Positions 12,301 through 23,101 of a DNA stretch of 64,000 nt are shown one piece after another; positions within the stretch are counted from its first letter, which is position 1; every line of letters begins with the position of its first letter. A program made the translations under genes and the position numbers. This DNA comes from Astropecten irregularis (Eukaryota > Echinodermata > Asteroidea > Paxillosida > Astropectinidae), in contig OZ020248.1 in assembly GCA_963971285.1 (NCBI GenBank), forward strand, positions 23,023,873-23,087,872, in the 5' to 3' direction. A model generated the notes under the pieces. That model was not told where the DNA came from. It was given only the letters and a program-made list of their open reading frames with translations, and made no database searches.

Positions 12301-13246
12301 GCGTATCGCACGTAGGGCTTCAATGCATTAAAAGTCCTACGATTGATAGTAAGTTACAAAGAGTTTGGTGAAATCGACCCCAAGTGTCAATTTTGTTTTT
12401 CAATGCAAATCTAGTGGGGAAGTTGGTCTTCATTGAGAATTTGATAGAGACTCACCCAACAATGTTGGCACTAATTCCACCGATGGGCACTCGCACAATC
12501 ACCACTGATGCATTCTTTGGGATCAAGGCATCATTGTTACTGTACTCTGCAAAAAACAAGAGAAAGAATTAAAGTCACATGAATGATTATCATTTCAACC
12601 AACAGCTCTAAAAGTCCCCATTGACAGTGAAAAAGTGCATCTCCTTCCTGCCAATGGCCAACAAAACCAACTGGTATAGCCGCCCTTGTCTGATTATGAT
12701 ACGTACTGAACATTTTTTACATTTAGGTGCATCTGCCCAACTAGTACAACTAGCAATAATGACTGAAATGGGCCTGTCACTGAATTGTGCACACACAGCC
12801 TGCCCAGACGACCTCTATTTGACCAGTGGCTGATACTGAGACCAGTAAAAACAAAACCAAACATAATTTGCAGGCCTGGAATTAAGTTCTGAAAGGGGCA
12901 AGGCCACTTTTTCATTGCAAGGGGCACTTTCATTTGAAAATCATGTCTATGGAAATATTTGAAGGGGCACCAAGGCCAAGAACCAGGGCAACAAATGACA
13001 TGGCCTCCGTGGCCTCAGTTTAATTCCAGGATTGCATTTGTCACAGAAAATGAATATATATTAAGTTTTGGAATATGTACCTTCCCCAGTCTGTGCGTTG
13101 GTGATCTGGAGGTCAAATTCTGCTCTGGTGATTTTCTTTTGCATGCAAATAGCCTTTTTGAGATCAGCCAGTGAGATGTGGAGCCCATCGAACGTCACTG
13201 TGTCATATTCAATGCTGCTCTTGAACTTGTAGTGAACGGACGACAT
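232..13246 (-). CDS. RBBP6: RBBP6 orthologue, 5' half (partial gene, six coding exons)
   Basis: RBBP6 is a RING-type E3 ubiquitin ligase and pre-mRNA 3'-end processing factor (Mpe1 in yeast) that acts in the nucleus. I join 13246..13081, 12546..12456, 11410..11377, 1630..1589, 1006..918 and 346..232 on the minus strand. All borders are GT/AG, the phases agree, and the total is 537 nt (179 codons). Residues 1 to about 85 form the DWNN ubiquitin-like domain, with VTFDGLHISL and DLQITNAQT. Residues 112-141 match the vertebrate linker (ANASEDDKI, SSHEYDP). The CCHC zinc knuckle has C159, C162, H167 and C172, nearly the human position. The RING domain and C-terminal part must lie past the left edge. 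The family call is near certain; the small third exon is the weakest part of the model. Confidence 0.93.
918..1006 (-). CDS. RBBP6: RBBP6 exon 5, conserved linker
   Basis: The 89-nt exon encodes TSDLANANASEDDKIQAILY then QSSHEYDPS and 2 nt of a Lys codon. It aligns directly with human RBBP6 (ANLAEANASEEDKIKAMMSQ, HEYDP). The acceptor is CACAACAG and the donor is AA|GTAAGTA. Confidence 0.95.
1589..1630 (-). CDS. RBBP6: RBBP6 exon 4, linker
   Basis: The 42-nt phase-0 exon encodes GDDPSRLTVEQLKK, resembling the vertebrate segment DSSASISLAQLTKT before the ANASEEDKI block. The acceptor is TTTTGTGCAG and the donor is AAG|GTGAGT. An intron of about 9.7 kb separates it from exon 3, so further small exons could have been missed there. 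Confidence 0.8.
2895..3240. repeat. Three tandem copies of a ~122-129-bp unit
   Basis: CTTGACCTCTGTGACCTCTA starts at 2895, 3017 and 3146. Each unit continues with an inverted GGAAGTAG/CTACTTCC hairpin and AAGTGGTAAGAGCTAGGA. Units are highly similar with small changes. It lies inside RBBP6 intron 3. Confidence 0.85.
3313..3818. repeat. 18-bp minisatellite (CCCAGAGATTTTGTACAA)
   Basis: About 28 tandem units of roughly 18 bp, with recurrent variants (TATACGACC, CCGGAGAATTTG, TGTGCAACC). A TAA microsatellite at 3297-3312 borders it. The unit length is a multiple of three, so all frames stay open and create spurious repetitive ORFs on both strands. Confidence 0.95.
3915..4090 (-). mobile_element. 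tRNA-derived SINE copy (family J)
   Basis: Read on the minus strand it has a TTGGTGG head, an A-box-like TAGCTCGGTTGG region and a degenerate B box (GTTTTGAATCCC). Copies at 21705, 37682, 41405 and 46010 share the same body, including AGTCATTGAACAAAG. No coding capacity. Confidence 0.75.
4425..4500. repeat. Partial foldback repeat, family A
   Basis: It contains ACTTACTATCAATCGTAGGA and CTTATGATGCA as in family A, but lacks both GGGGTCGATTTCAC ends. It is truncated at both sides and merges into an ATCATACTTTGG-family fragment at about 4478-4690. Confidence 0.6.
4700..7420. other. RBBP6 intron 3, AT-rich, no feature
   Basis: No exon with conserved protein content or clear repeat pairing is visible. 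Short ORFs here lack similarity and have AT-driven composition. Confidence 0.55.
7425..7603 (-). repeat. Diverged repeat M copy with hammerhead-like end
   Basis: It shares AACACCATGTAAT, a CGCACTTC array and TAGGTCTCAAC with the copy at 8690-8868. The hammerhead-like part near 7550-7585 is decayed (GATGATGACTAGAGCAGG). Probably an old retroelement fragment. Confidence 0.55.
8690..8868 (-). repeat. Repeat M copy with well-formed hammerhead-like motif
   Basis: Minus strand 8868-8824 reads CTGATGAG, GACTAG, a short loop, CTAGTC, then GAAACGTT. The two hexamers pair perfectly. The body (ACACCATGTAATAATCGTTC) recurs inverted in the tandem pair at 55944-56211. Confidence 0.6.
8869..11376. other. 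RBBP6 intron 3, right part
   Basis: AT-rich intron without recognisable exon, RNA gene or paired repeat ends. Confidence 0.5.
11377..11410 (-). CDS. RBBP6: RBBP6 exon 3, probable 34-nt micro-exon
   Basis: This short exon has acceptor TTTTGCAG and donor CCA|GTACGT. In phase it reads G-EPPRMDSQQKP, a poorly conserved linker after the DWNN domain. The 34-nt length converts phase 2 to phase 0, exactly what the next exon needs. That phase fit is the main support; there is no strong protein match. Confidence 0.55.
11877..12016. mobile_element. Foldback element, family P, copy 1
   Basis: The 140-bp near-perfect hairpin starts CAATGGGAGACTTTTGAGAA and ends with its reverse complement; the arms pair for more than 40 bp around a GC-rich CACGC core. 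It lies in RBBP6 intron 2. Other copies are at 20493 and 33273. Confidence 0.9.
12232..12381. mobile_element. Foldback element, family A, copy 1
   Basis: Ends GGGGTCGATTTCAC and GTGAAATCGACCCC enclose ACGATCGATCGTA-like and CTACGATTGATAGTAAGTTA arms. About 150 bp, no coding capacity, adjacent to RBBP6 exon 2. Confidence 0.88.
12456..12546 (-). CDS. RBBP6: RBBP6 exon 2, DWNN domain second half
   Basis: The 91-nt exon reads E-YSNNDALIPKNASVVIVRVP-IGG, completing the ubiquitin-like fold; the family has DNALIPKNSSVIVRRIPIGG here. The acceptor is TTTTTTGCAG and the donor is GG|GTGAGT. Incoming phase 1 and outgoing phase 2 fit both neighbouring exons. Confidence 0.93.
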
Positions 13247-13284
13247 CCTGTGACGAACAGCGCCGCAAGTGAAACTATGGCTTC
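13081..13284 (-). CDS. RBBP6: RBBP6 exon with start codon, DWNN domain first half
   Basis: The start is ATG at 13246-13244, giving MSSVHYKFKSSIEYDTVTFD, which matches the start of animal RBBP6 proteins. Coding runs 13246..13081 (55 codons plus 1 nt). The donor is G|GTACAT. Upstream, a T-rich tract ending in TGTCAG gives an acceptor just before 13284, so 13284..13247 is 5' UTR. The first UTR exon must therefore lie further right. Confidence 0.95.
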
Positions 13285-13353
13285 CTGACATAAAAAAGAA
13301 AATGAAAAAAGTCAACATTTACTCCATTAGCAAAGTCAAAGTAGGCTTTGGTC

Positions 13354-13465
13354 ATACCACAGTTTACCATGTTTTATCTGCAGCAAGTAGGCTGAATACC
13401 ACAATACACCACTGTGTGATTTGTGTAGTAATTGTTCATGACTCCTCTGTTGAGACTGTGGTAGG
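13354..13465. repeat. Fragment of CCCTAACCC-ended repeat, family K
   Basis: It shares ACCACAGTTTACCATG, GAATACCACAATACACCA and GAGACTGTGGTA with copies at 33750, 38205 and 60411. It lies just upstream of the RBBP6 start exon. Confidence 0.6.
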
Positions 13466-14008
13466 CCTAATGCACACAGCGAAATATTCCTTACACAAAT
13501 TAGCTCGAAAAGGCCGCAAGAGGGTGTCAGGATCATCTCATTATCTGACGTCATCACTAAGGTTGTCGTCGACAGGGCTTCTGTCGACAGCTCTGTCGAC
13601 AAAGTGAATTTCTCAGCCTGTCGCGTTTGTCGACATAGCTGCCGTCATGGCGACAGAAATGAGAAAAAAAAAATACGAAGCAGAAAAAAGGCACAGCAGC
13701 CCCTTCAAAAGCCTACAAAAGCTTACCAGTTATAACGATATACAGTTCCCCATGCGGTTTCATGGCCGTAATATATATTCCAGAAAGTAGTCCTTATGTG
13801 TTTGAAAACAATATAAGCATATAAATCCAGCGGGAAGTCCCGCAGTCAAGTGGTTTACATACATTGTATCGAAGTTTTGACATTTGTACACGTGAAATGC
13901 CAGTTCGCTATGCAACAACATTGCAACAACAAGCCGTACCGGCCGTGCGTGACCCGTGTAGCGCTATGTCCACACGTACGTGCCTGGGTTGATATGCTGC
14001 ACACTCAC

Positions 14009-14340
14009 CGCATGGCGATGATGTCATCAACAACCAATGAAAAAGCTTGCGTGCGTGCGTGAAAATAATATTACAAATACTTAGTAAAGACAAAGAGTAA
14101 ACTTGAAAAAAAGTTAATATAAATATAATAATATCGGAAATAAGTTAACCCGGTTACCCGAAGCGAAAATAATGAGTATTAATGACCAATCTTTGCGGAA
14201 TTCCCCGGCTTCAAAATCGGGAAACCCCGAACCCCGGAAGTGATCGCACTATGGCGGCCGCAGTCACGCAGATAAACAAGTTATAACAACAAATGGCAAT
14301 ATGGCGTCGGCGGTTGAAAGTGCCGTGCCATGGAAGTTGT
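14009..14340 (-). promoter_or_regulatory. Candidate RBBP6 promoter and first non-coding exon
   Basis: This CpG-rich stretch lies upstream of the 13284 acceptor. A good minus-strand donor, CG|GTGAGTG, sits at 14009/14008 and could end a 5' UTR exon that joins 13284. ATGGCGGCCG- and ATGGCGTCGG-type GC-rich sequence lies at about 14250-14320. No TATA box stands out. This is inferred from position and composition only. Confidence 0.35.
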
Positions 14341-14654
14341 TGAAATGACAATGACATTGAACACAGTGACACTATAGCTCCATTTTGGATAATAAGATTT
14401 ATTAGAAATATCAATAAACGCACTCTCTGTTACTTGATGCATAACGTAAGTTGGATGTGTGTTTTTATATTAAGAGTTTAATCAGTTTTATATAAGCTTA
14501 TTTTCCGTTTTGGACGAACATTTTCGGACCCAATTTTCATACAGCTTTCTGTCGACACATGTCGACGTCGGTAACTCCAATGTACCGACCTGTCGACAGG
14601 AAAAAATCGTGCCGACGACAACCTTAGTCATCACACTGACAAAAAACAACAACA

Positions 14655-15235
14655 ACAGTTCTCATGAATGAAACTGGTGCGCATGTGCACATACTCAGCA
14701 ATGGCCACTCGAATCATTGTCATCGACAGACCTAGCCACGATCTTTCGAATGGTACCAAAAACATACAAATTGGTACATTCCTTCGTTCTTTTGATCGTT
14801 TTTTTTGTGGTGTCACCCGAAGTTCGAGAACTTGCGGACTCTGCGGTCGTATTTGAACTTTGGTCAGCTATATTTTTGTTGCCATTTTACCGCGAAACCA
14901 CACCACCGTCTGAGTGTTATTGTTAGGTCTTTGAATATCCACAGCAACGTGAGTTGGGTCTGTTGTTTGAGTATACTGAGAGCGCCACATGAATATGCAT
15001 AGAATTGAATGGTCGCCGGAGATGTCGTACGGCCCACCGTAGTCGTACCACTGTGTGTGTTTGCGCGTCACGTGCCTGCAACAGCCCTGTGTGCATGGGA
15101 AACGAGTCGGGCCAGCAGTTCCGTGATGCCACGAGCACTGGCTTGCGCGTTGACCAATCAGCGCGGCACTTGTCTCACACGGCACTGTTCCCATCCGTGT
15201 TATGCTGTGGGGTGTGTTGGTTGAGTTCGCTGAAA
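14655..15235. repeat. Left copy of a diverged duplication
   Basis: Shared blocks with 17118-17625 include ATGAATGAAACTG, CATACTCAGCAA, CCACTCGAATCATTG, GACAGACCT, CCACGATCTTTCGAA, TTGACCAATCAGCGCGGC and GCACTGTT. This copy holds an internal ~50-bp duplication (GCCACATGAATATGCATAG at about 14980 and 15239). Confidence 0.75.
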
Positions 15236-17117
15236 ACGCCACATGAATATGCATAGTTGCCAGAGACGTTGTATGACCAACAGTTGACCGTTGCGTAGTC
15301 CTACACATATAGCATGCGTGTGCATAGGAACATTTTGGGTTTTCATAAAAAAACACAACAGCACGGCTCCAAAAAGGAAGGGGATAGGGACACTACACAT
15401 GTTTATTTTGGTGATCCTGGGTTTTGGGGGCCTAAATGTAAGGGTTTAACAGGGCTCGACAAATTGCCCGTGCCCCCGGGACAACCAAAAAATATTTCCG
15501 GACAACAAGAATTTTCACAAATGGTTGTCCATAGACAACCAGAAAAATCTGGCGAAAATACAGTGCTCATTTTCCTCCACGCACAGTTGTTATTTTTGTA
15601 TCTCAATTTGAACATGCAGTGCAAGCGCTGCGTGTCCAACTAATTATGGCCATAACGACTCGATCCAATGCTATCGGCATTTCCCTCGCACAAAATTAGG
15701 GCCGAGTCATCTTGTAATTCTTTTGTTCCGAAACCCGAACAAGTTTTTTCGGTCGGGATCAGGTGTTCCGATAAATGAATTCACGAACAATGACCTACTT
15801 TGGTGACCCCAAAATAAAGAAAAACATAAACAAAATCCCGACATCGAACACGTGCAAAAACACGGACGGAGTATTACACTTGTAATGTACGCTTGTAATT
15901 TAGTTGCGAGATCCCTGTAAAATATTCCTTCCGAAATTTTGAAGTAACAAAAATCGCGTTTTCCTGATCAGCTAAATGTTACTTGAATTTTAATCAGTCA
16001 TTTTTGAAGCAGAAACATTGTGAAATCCTTCCGAAATCAACGGTCGCACTGTGAGTATTTCTTCCTTCATGGCAAGACGTAAACAATCATTGCGCACGCC
16101 ATGCCATTGAATTTCCCATGCATGATACTGGTACTCTGCGCAAAGTGCACCAGCGAAAGTCTCAACCACGTGCGTCGACAGGAAGCTTTCTGTACATGTA
16201 CACATCATGTACATCAACATGTGTACAGTACACAACGTGCGTACGATGTGTGTATGTGGCATGCACGGTGAAGTAGCGCTCGGACGGACCGTGGACCACG
16301 ATCGTGGTCGGCAGCGGTACGTATATGCTTTGCGGTACGCGTACGACTGACCCAGCTTTTGACATCACTATTTTTTCGCTACAGAAACTTTAACTTTGCG
16401 ATTGGTAAGATTGAGTAAAAGAAACGTGATTTTTTATCTAGATTTGAAGAAGAAAGTTAGAGTATTTCTTATGTGTTTTATTGCTTCATCTGAACACCGG
16501 AACGAAAAATCGGAAACGGAATGTCAATTCGATCACATCGGTCGGAATTTCGGAACCCGATCCATTCCGACTCAGCCTTACACGAAATGCCCACACATCG
16601 CACGTGTTCATGACTATGTATAGGGCTGACATAGCTTGCTTCGAGTTTTGTGATTGGCTCAATGCCCCTTAGATTGAGGCGTATTGAGCCAATCGGTTCG
16701 CACGGCTCCCGAATAACACGTAACAAATATTATAATTGGCTTGTCGATCTCACTCAGCTCATCTTACAATGAAGGAAATCAAAATGTCCGTTCATGTTGA
16801 AGCGAAACGCTGTCGCAAACATGGTGTTTTTCCCATGATGATAAGGATATTTTCCGATGGAAAAATTATAAATAATGAAAAATGATGACTCCAAACAAAT
16901 GTTTGATAATTTATTGAACAATCACGACATTCTTAAGTGAAATATGTACGTCCTGTCGTCCCGCTCCGAAGCTTGCATGTAGTCCTACTGTCTTAGCGTC
17001 CACTCAACCGTGTGCACGTTGCGGGGCTCCAACCTTATTTCCGCTTGATATTTTCAGTGTCAAAAACAAAGAGATCGCACTTAAGTTTTGCGTGGCCTGT
17101 CGTAAGAGTAGAAATAT

Positions 17118-17625
17118 TTTATTTTATGAATGAAACTGACGCGCATGCCGCATGGGCACATACTCAGCAACGGCCACTCGAATCATTGATAATTCGACAG
17201 ACCTCGCCACGATCTTTCGAAGGATACCAAAACATACAAATTTGTACATTTCTTCGACCTTTTGACAATTTTTTGTGGCGTCACCTGATGTTCGAGAACT
17301 CACAAACTCTGCGTCAGCTGTATTTTTCTTGCCATTTTACCGCGCCCCCGTCTGAGTGTGATTGTTAGGTCGTTGAATATTCATAGAACGTGTATTAGAT
17401 CTGTTGGTTGTGTAGAATACGTCATACACTGTGCATAGGCACACACCGTGATGCGTGTTCCGTACGTGCCTGCAATGGCCCTGCGTGTGCACGTAATGAG
17501 TTGGGTCACGAGCACTGCCTTGCGGGTTGACGAATCAGCGCGGCGCTTTTCAAATTCAAACACAGCACTGTTTCCCTCCATGTTACAGTACATATGGGGA
17601 ATTTTTCGCTGTGTAAGGGGCCTCA
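17118..17625. repeat. Right copy of the diverged duplication
   Basis: Same block order as 14655-15235 on the same strand, with several deletions. No long ORF is shared, so a non-coding or mobile element is likelier than a gene duplicate. Confidence 0.75.
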
Positions 17626-18469
17626 ACATGATGAATTATTTGATTAGGCCTACCCACAATGCAATTCACCACTGCAGTGCAACTGCAGTTTTAACAAAAG
17701 CAAAGCCCACATTCTGACATTTGTTTAACACGTTTGCCACAAAAATTTGCAGAAATTTCATGAAATATTAACAAAAAAGTATACCATATTCAACGTTAAC
17801 ATTCCAAAGAAAACAAATATAACACAGACAATTAATAATAATATTCTGCGATAATTTTACAGATAGGCCTAGGTATAGTTAGAAGAAATCCAAATGAAAT
17901 CTCTAAAAACAAATTGAGGAAATAAATGCCATACGGTATTAAGAAAGAAATCAAAAGGCACAGAGACTGAGGGTAACGTTTTCTTACCGATTTAAAGGTT
18001 GAAATTTTCACTTCTACAGCAATTATTACGCCATATGTACGTCCGCCATAACTTGAAGATTCATTTGATGCAACTCTCGCGCAGATGATGTAATCCAAAT
18101 CTCCAAAATTTCGTGGTAAAACGTTGGTTTCTCTGCCAAAAAAATCGACAACTTTCCACGAAAAACGATATAGCTGTAAAACAACATAACGGGTTTCCAG
18201 CCTTTCAGGGAAAGGGCTAGTTGGATTATTCTACTATTACAATAGGGGAAAAAGCTAATATGAAAGGATCCTTTTATGTATAACATTTTATTGTTGGGTT
18301 TTAAAATAAATGTGATAGAGATTTTATGGCAAAAAGAATCGTGATAAATATGAGAAATAGTGGTCTTTTTGCTTATTTTTTTATAAAAGATTCTTCACCC
18401 ACTTCTTAATTTTCACTGGAATAAAAAATGGACGATACCAATCATATGACTGGCAAGGGAGCCCTCGTG

Positions 18470-18570
18470 CGGCAGGGTTTAGCGCGAAAAGAGAGACTAC
18501 TCGACCACCTAAAATGGCGGACGAAGAAAAGAAGAAGTGATTGCGACGATGAGCGAAGTGCAATTTTTCG
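18470..18570 (+). promoter_or_regulatory. Candidate HELZ first exon (5' UTR) with two upstream ORFs
   Basis: A strong donor, TTTTTCG|GTGAGT, follows position 18570 in an otherwise non-coding, GC-richer island. Spliced to the acceptor before 25538 it makes a 5' leader for HELZ. The leader contains ATG GCG GAC at 18514, a uORF of 8 codons stopping at 18540. A second ATG at 18549 would run across the splice and stop in TAA just inside exon 2. The exon's 5' limit is not visible. Confidence 0.45.
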
Positions 18571-19737
18571 GTGAGTATTGCGTGTGAACGTTTCGAGCTA
18601 GGCGTGAATAGAGACGTCACACAAGACTCTAGGCAGTAACAGAATACGTCGGTGCTGAGTAAAAGTGCATTGCTGAGCTCGCAAGGGCGTGCAGTTCGTG
18701 AGATTGGTGTGTTGATGTTATGTAAATAAATAAAATAGATACCGAGAAGTTTCCCAATGGTAATGCGTCACGTCACTCGACCCGTAGTCAGTACGGCTTA
18801 CCGTGTGTATTTATGATGAATGCTGTGTGTGACAGCTGGCATTGCTAGGGGCATGGCCTGTGCGCTGGGTAGGTCCTGGCTCTATGGTGCAACAGGGAAT
18901 GTCACTTACACTAATTCCAGTTTCCATTAATCCAATAAGTTTAGTCAAAATTCAGGGACTGACAGGGTCTAGCACAGGGGGTCAGGTATAAACAAAGATT
19001 TTTTAAAACAAAAGCCTTTAAAATTGTTGAATTAAATTTCGCAAAATCACTTACGTTACGTTAGGCCCTAATCTAACAGTTAGTCCGAGTAACTTGCTAT
19101 CTAGTCCAAGTAACTTGGACCCGGAATATCACTCTAGTACTAGGTGAATCACATTGACCATGTCCAAATGTTAAAAATGTTTAGAGTTCGTTCAAGAAGT
19201 TACTCGGTCTAACGGTTAGCTCTAATCAATCATTTTCTTACAACAGCAAAACAAGTTAAATAATCGATGTAAGTAGTAGGCCTATGTAACTAGGATAATG
19301 TACAGTCTGGCGACTATGAAGTCTTTGAAACACAATAAATCAGCACAGACATCCGGGTACTTTCATTCTCATAACTTGAATACCGATGAAAACTAACGTG
19401 TAGATGGCGCAAGCTACGGACAAATCACGCACAAACCGACCGTCGTCGAGAATTGTTTTCCGAATATTTTTGTCAAGAAGCAAAAATCGAGTTCTGTACG
19501 ACTTTCATTGTCGAGTCATAGTTTTTCCTCAGACAATAATCCTTCTTTGAAGTACCCTGTAATAAGATTAAACAATTCTGGCAGCTTTTTGTCTTAAAAT
19601 CCATACAACTTGATGTTTGTTTTCATCGGCTCCAAGGTCAGCGAGTTGGAATGACGTCACTCCGCGCTGATCTATAGCCTAGCATATGAAATTAGAAATT
19701 ATTAAATTAATTTATTTGTAAAATGCTTGGTGTTAGT

Positions 19738-19776
19738 GACTGACGTTTCGATCCTAGCAGGATCTTTATCAAAGGC
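19738..19776 (-). ncRNA. Hammerhead-like motif
   Basis: The minus strand reads TTTGATAAA, GATCCT-GCT-AGGATC, GAAACGTCAG. Stem II is a perfect 6-bp hairpin and GAAAC-GTC is as in hammerheads, but the usual CTGATGA is TTGATAA. It is therefore a decayed or variant motif. Catalysis is unproven. Confidence 0.45.
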
Positions 19777-20492
19777 ATGCATGCTTTCCCTTTTTTTTCA
19801 GGTCACTCTGTCTTCTTTTGTTCTGATCCTCTCATCTATTTACGTGTATCTTTACTTGCATGTTCTTGTCATCTTGTCATTTAGCCTTTGAGCGAGATCC
19901 TGCTAGGATGTCAGGCCCTTCTAACTCCAAGATAAATTTACAGAATGGAAATGAAAAGTTCACTGCAGTTCTTTCTTTGTCTTGTCATTCAAATATGGGT
20001 TACCATGGCAATGATTTTTCTTTGCATTGTACTTGTGAGATTTAAAACATTTGAAAAAGATTACGTCTTCAATGAATAAAGAAATCATTCCACAGTTGTT
20101 GATTTGCTTGCATAAAAAATGGAAAAACAAAACAAATGTGCCTACTGCCCAACTTAACTTTTATGTGAAACACGGATACAATGTGGCCTACTTTTGGGAG
20201 TATGCACAATAAGCCTAAACCTCATCTTCAGTCACAGGTGGGAAGCCATTCAGTCATATGTCGGTGTCTGGCATCATGTACAGTGAAGACATATCTGGTG
20301 TCCTGTGTAGACCGAGCACAATTAGGTTGAATCTCCACAGGGAAATTCTAGAGGTGTGTAGGTTTTCACAAAACTGATATTTGGAATTCACTCAAAAGAG
20401 GAGGCATTTCCAAGGTATTTTTCGCAAAGAGAAGTATTTTATTTTTATATAAGGCTTTCACTAGAAATTTCAACTCTGGTTCAAATTAGGAG

Positions 20493-20644
20493 CAATGGGA
20501 GACTTTTGAGAACCGTTCTTCAAGTCAACATTGCACGCGCACACACAACAGCGCAGGTGCAAAACAACGCGCGATGCGCGCATGCTCATAATTGCGTGCG
20601 CGTGCGCTGTTGACTTGAAGACCGGTTCTCCAAAGTCTCCCATC
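20493..20644. mobile_element. Foldback element, family P, copy 2
   Basis: CAATGGGAGACTTTTGAGAA to TCTCCAAAGTCTCCCAT, about 150 bp, with a GC-rich CACGCGC core. It lies in HELZ intron 1. Confidence 0.88.
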
Positions 20645-21600
20645 CCAATTTTGTTCTTCGAAGAGTGTTCATTTAGTGCACGATAACAAAGCCATATCTC
20701 CAGTATTCATGTACACATGTATACATCACTGGAGCAATTTTGCGCATTCTAGCTCAATACTTTAAGGTTATGTTTAGGAATGAATTGGTTGAGATAAAAA
20801 CAACCCTGTTGCCTGTTTTTTTTTTTTAGGTGTTTCTATTAGGAATGAATCCTGATCACGCTAGCTTTTACACTCACCATTAATTCCCCTTCAATCCCCC
20901 TTGCGGGATTCAGTGTGAACGAAAGTGTCAGAAGCCATGAAACCACTTACATACCGCTTTATCGCAAGGATCATTGAAGATACATGCAATATAAGAAAAT
21001 AAGAATTAATTTGGACTTGCAGGAATGATTTACATAATGTAAGCCTGTATTTTATAAACAAATCTTTCAAACAAATTGTATCTGGAATTGACTGGAAAAT
21101 TATTAATTGATTGCAAAACTGTGTTTGTATGGATTTACGAAATGTGTGGTGTTACTAACAACGTTACGTAAACTACACATTTAAAATGAGGAAACATTAA
21201 AAGCTTAGGTTTGGCATACATTTGCATACAAATGGGATTGTGTTCACATATATCACACATATTACAGCTTCATGAATTAAACACAGTTTAAGTGTTCTAG
21301 CAATTGATTAAGAAATTAACAGGGCCTTCTCTCATTTGGTGGCCTGTGGTTTTAGAAGCAAATCGAAATGGTTGTCTCTAACGTACAGTAGTTGACATTA
21401 TTGTACATGTATGCGCATTTATCTCTGTTGCATTGCCAAGAACTGTCTGAATAATATTTGAAAATAACATGCATCGTTTCTTACCTGGTTGTCCAGGTTT
21501 TTATTCCAAGGACGTAAAATGGGCGCCTAAAGTTTGAAAAATTCATAATTTAAAGCCTTTTTGACTAACCTAATAGCAGAACTTATGCATGGAGTTAGGA

Positions 21601-21680
21601 GGGCTTGACGCTTCGATCCTTGCAGGATCTTTCTCAAAGCCTTTGAGAAAGATTCCGCTAGCGACCGAAATGTCAGGCTT
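21601..21680. repeat. Head-to-head pair of hammerhead-like motifs
   Basis: A minus-strand copy (GAGAAAGATCCTGCAAGGAT then CGAAGCGTCAAG) abuts a plus-strand copy (GAGAAAGATTCCGCTAGCGA then CCGAAATGTCAGG), sharing CTTTGAGAAAG at the centre. Both cores are imperfect. Confidence 0.55.
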
Positions 21681-21704
21681 CGAGCATTTCATATATTTCA
21701 AGTC

Positions 21705-21845
21705 ATTATTTTAATCATCAAGGGAAACTGGCTGAATTTTAAGTCATCGAAAAGTGAACAAAGAAAACTTGGCTGGAGTGGGATTCAAACCAGTGACCTC
21801 CGGAATACCGTACTAGTAGGGCCCTACATTTTTCTCGGGGTTTAT
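21705..21845 (-). mobile_element. tRNA-derived SINE copy (family J)
   Basis: The minus strand contains GGTTTGAATCCCACTCCAGC, a B-box-like sequence, with the same tail as the 3915 and 41405 copies. The 5' part is truncated. Confidence 0.65.
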
Positions 21846-22120
21846 TTTTCTATGACTGAAAATCCAGTCAGTTTTCCTTGTGGTTATTTGGTGATTAGGC
21901 CATCATTTTGGTTGATGAGCAGTTTGCAGCAGTCAATTACAGTACTTATAGCAGTTTTATTATAAACAAAATTAATGTGTGCTTGAATTTATATTTTTGC
22001 ATTATCCATTACTGGTTCCCTCGCATGTTTTGTTCTAGTTATAGTATTAAAACAATCAAGTAAGATTATAGAAAATATCTTGTAATCTGGTAACAATTAT
22101 CGTTGTAAGTCATTTACCAC

Positions 22121-22575
22121 CATAGATCTATATTAAAATTACTAGAGCGCTAGCTCCGTGTAAAAAGTGATGCATGCTGGGCGCATCCATGTTTGTGCAC
22201 AAACCTATGGAAAGCCCACAATTTTGTACGTTTTTTGTACGTTCATTTGCATACCTGCGTTGTGTTCTATACAGGTGCGTTATCGAAGCAAATTACGCCC
22301 AAAATCTGACGCACCTTTGGTAAATGCGCGTTTCATTTATCACCCTGCACACACACGCTCTGCACTTCAGTCACGCAGTGATTGCAAGCGTCATCAAGAC
22401 TCGCTACCAGTACCGTTCGCGCATACTTGCGCGTTGCAATGGCATTCCAGTCAAAGTGTTCTTGTTCCACAGAAACGCACTCAAATTCAAAATGACTGCG
22501 CCCAGAACGGCTTCAAATCCTCTACGCGCGGAGAACGCGGAGCTAGCACTCTAGTAATTTTAATATAGCTCTATG
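22121..22575. mobile_element. hAT-like non-autonomous element, family H
   Basis: Inverted ends of about 37 bp begin CATAGA and contain TTAAAATTACTAGAG and GCTAGCTCCG. Flanks TTTACCAC (22113-22120) and TTTAGCAC (22576-22583) look like an 8-bp target duplication with one change. The ends resemble family E (CATAGAG...ACTAGAGTGC). The internal 133-residue ORF has no recognisable transposase motif. Confidence 0.8.
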
Positions 22576-23101
22576 TTTAGCACCAACTTTCAGTTTAAAA
22601 ACACTTTTTTTGAAGGCTAAAATCTTTTGAGAAACAAACCACGAAACATCTGTGACATCTGCTAACTAGTTCCATATTATTATAAGATATGTACATGTAT
22701 TACGGTAAGCTGGGTCATGAAGCTGTGGTTGTTGATGCAATATCCATTTTCAGGAGAGTTGACATTATGTTGACTTCCAAGAAAGGGGTCAAAGGTCAAC
22801 AGACTTGCATTGTGTTCAGACTGAGTGCATTGTGTGGTTGATTTGAAGGGCAAGCCACAACATGTATGCAGTGTGCATGGTGCAGATTGTACTACATGTA
22901 ACCACGTCTAAACATTGAGATAAAGCACAGCATGTAAAAGTCCAGATTAAAATGTTCTGTTGTTTTGGGATACAAAATATAGGGCCAATGATTTTCCGTT
23001 TCAGAAAAGGGCAAATTCCGTTTTGAAAAATCCTGAATTCCGCTTCAGGCTGAAAAAAACTGTTTCACTGAAAAATCTTTATTTTTACCCCATAGGCCCT
23101 A

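Larger units (their letters stand above)
14341..18380. other. Gene-free spacer between RBBP6 and HELZ
   Basis: I see no conserved protein segment. The spacer holds a diverged 0.5-kb duplication (see next entries), CpG-rich patches around 15000-15200 and 16150-16350, and AT-rich filler. Confidence 0.6.

Noticed and set aside
15005..15256. Divergent-promoter small protein gene near 15 kb
   Set aside because: Overlapping ORFs in several frames and both strands, no conservation; explained by high CpG composition and the local duplication.
14868..15356. 162-residue minus-strand ORF
   Set aside because: Cys/His/Thr-rich shadow of a CpG-rich duplicated repeat, with no conserved motif or splice support.
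22167..22568. 133-residue plus-strand ORF
   Set aside because: Entirely inside the family H element, including its terminal repeat; no protein family recognised.
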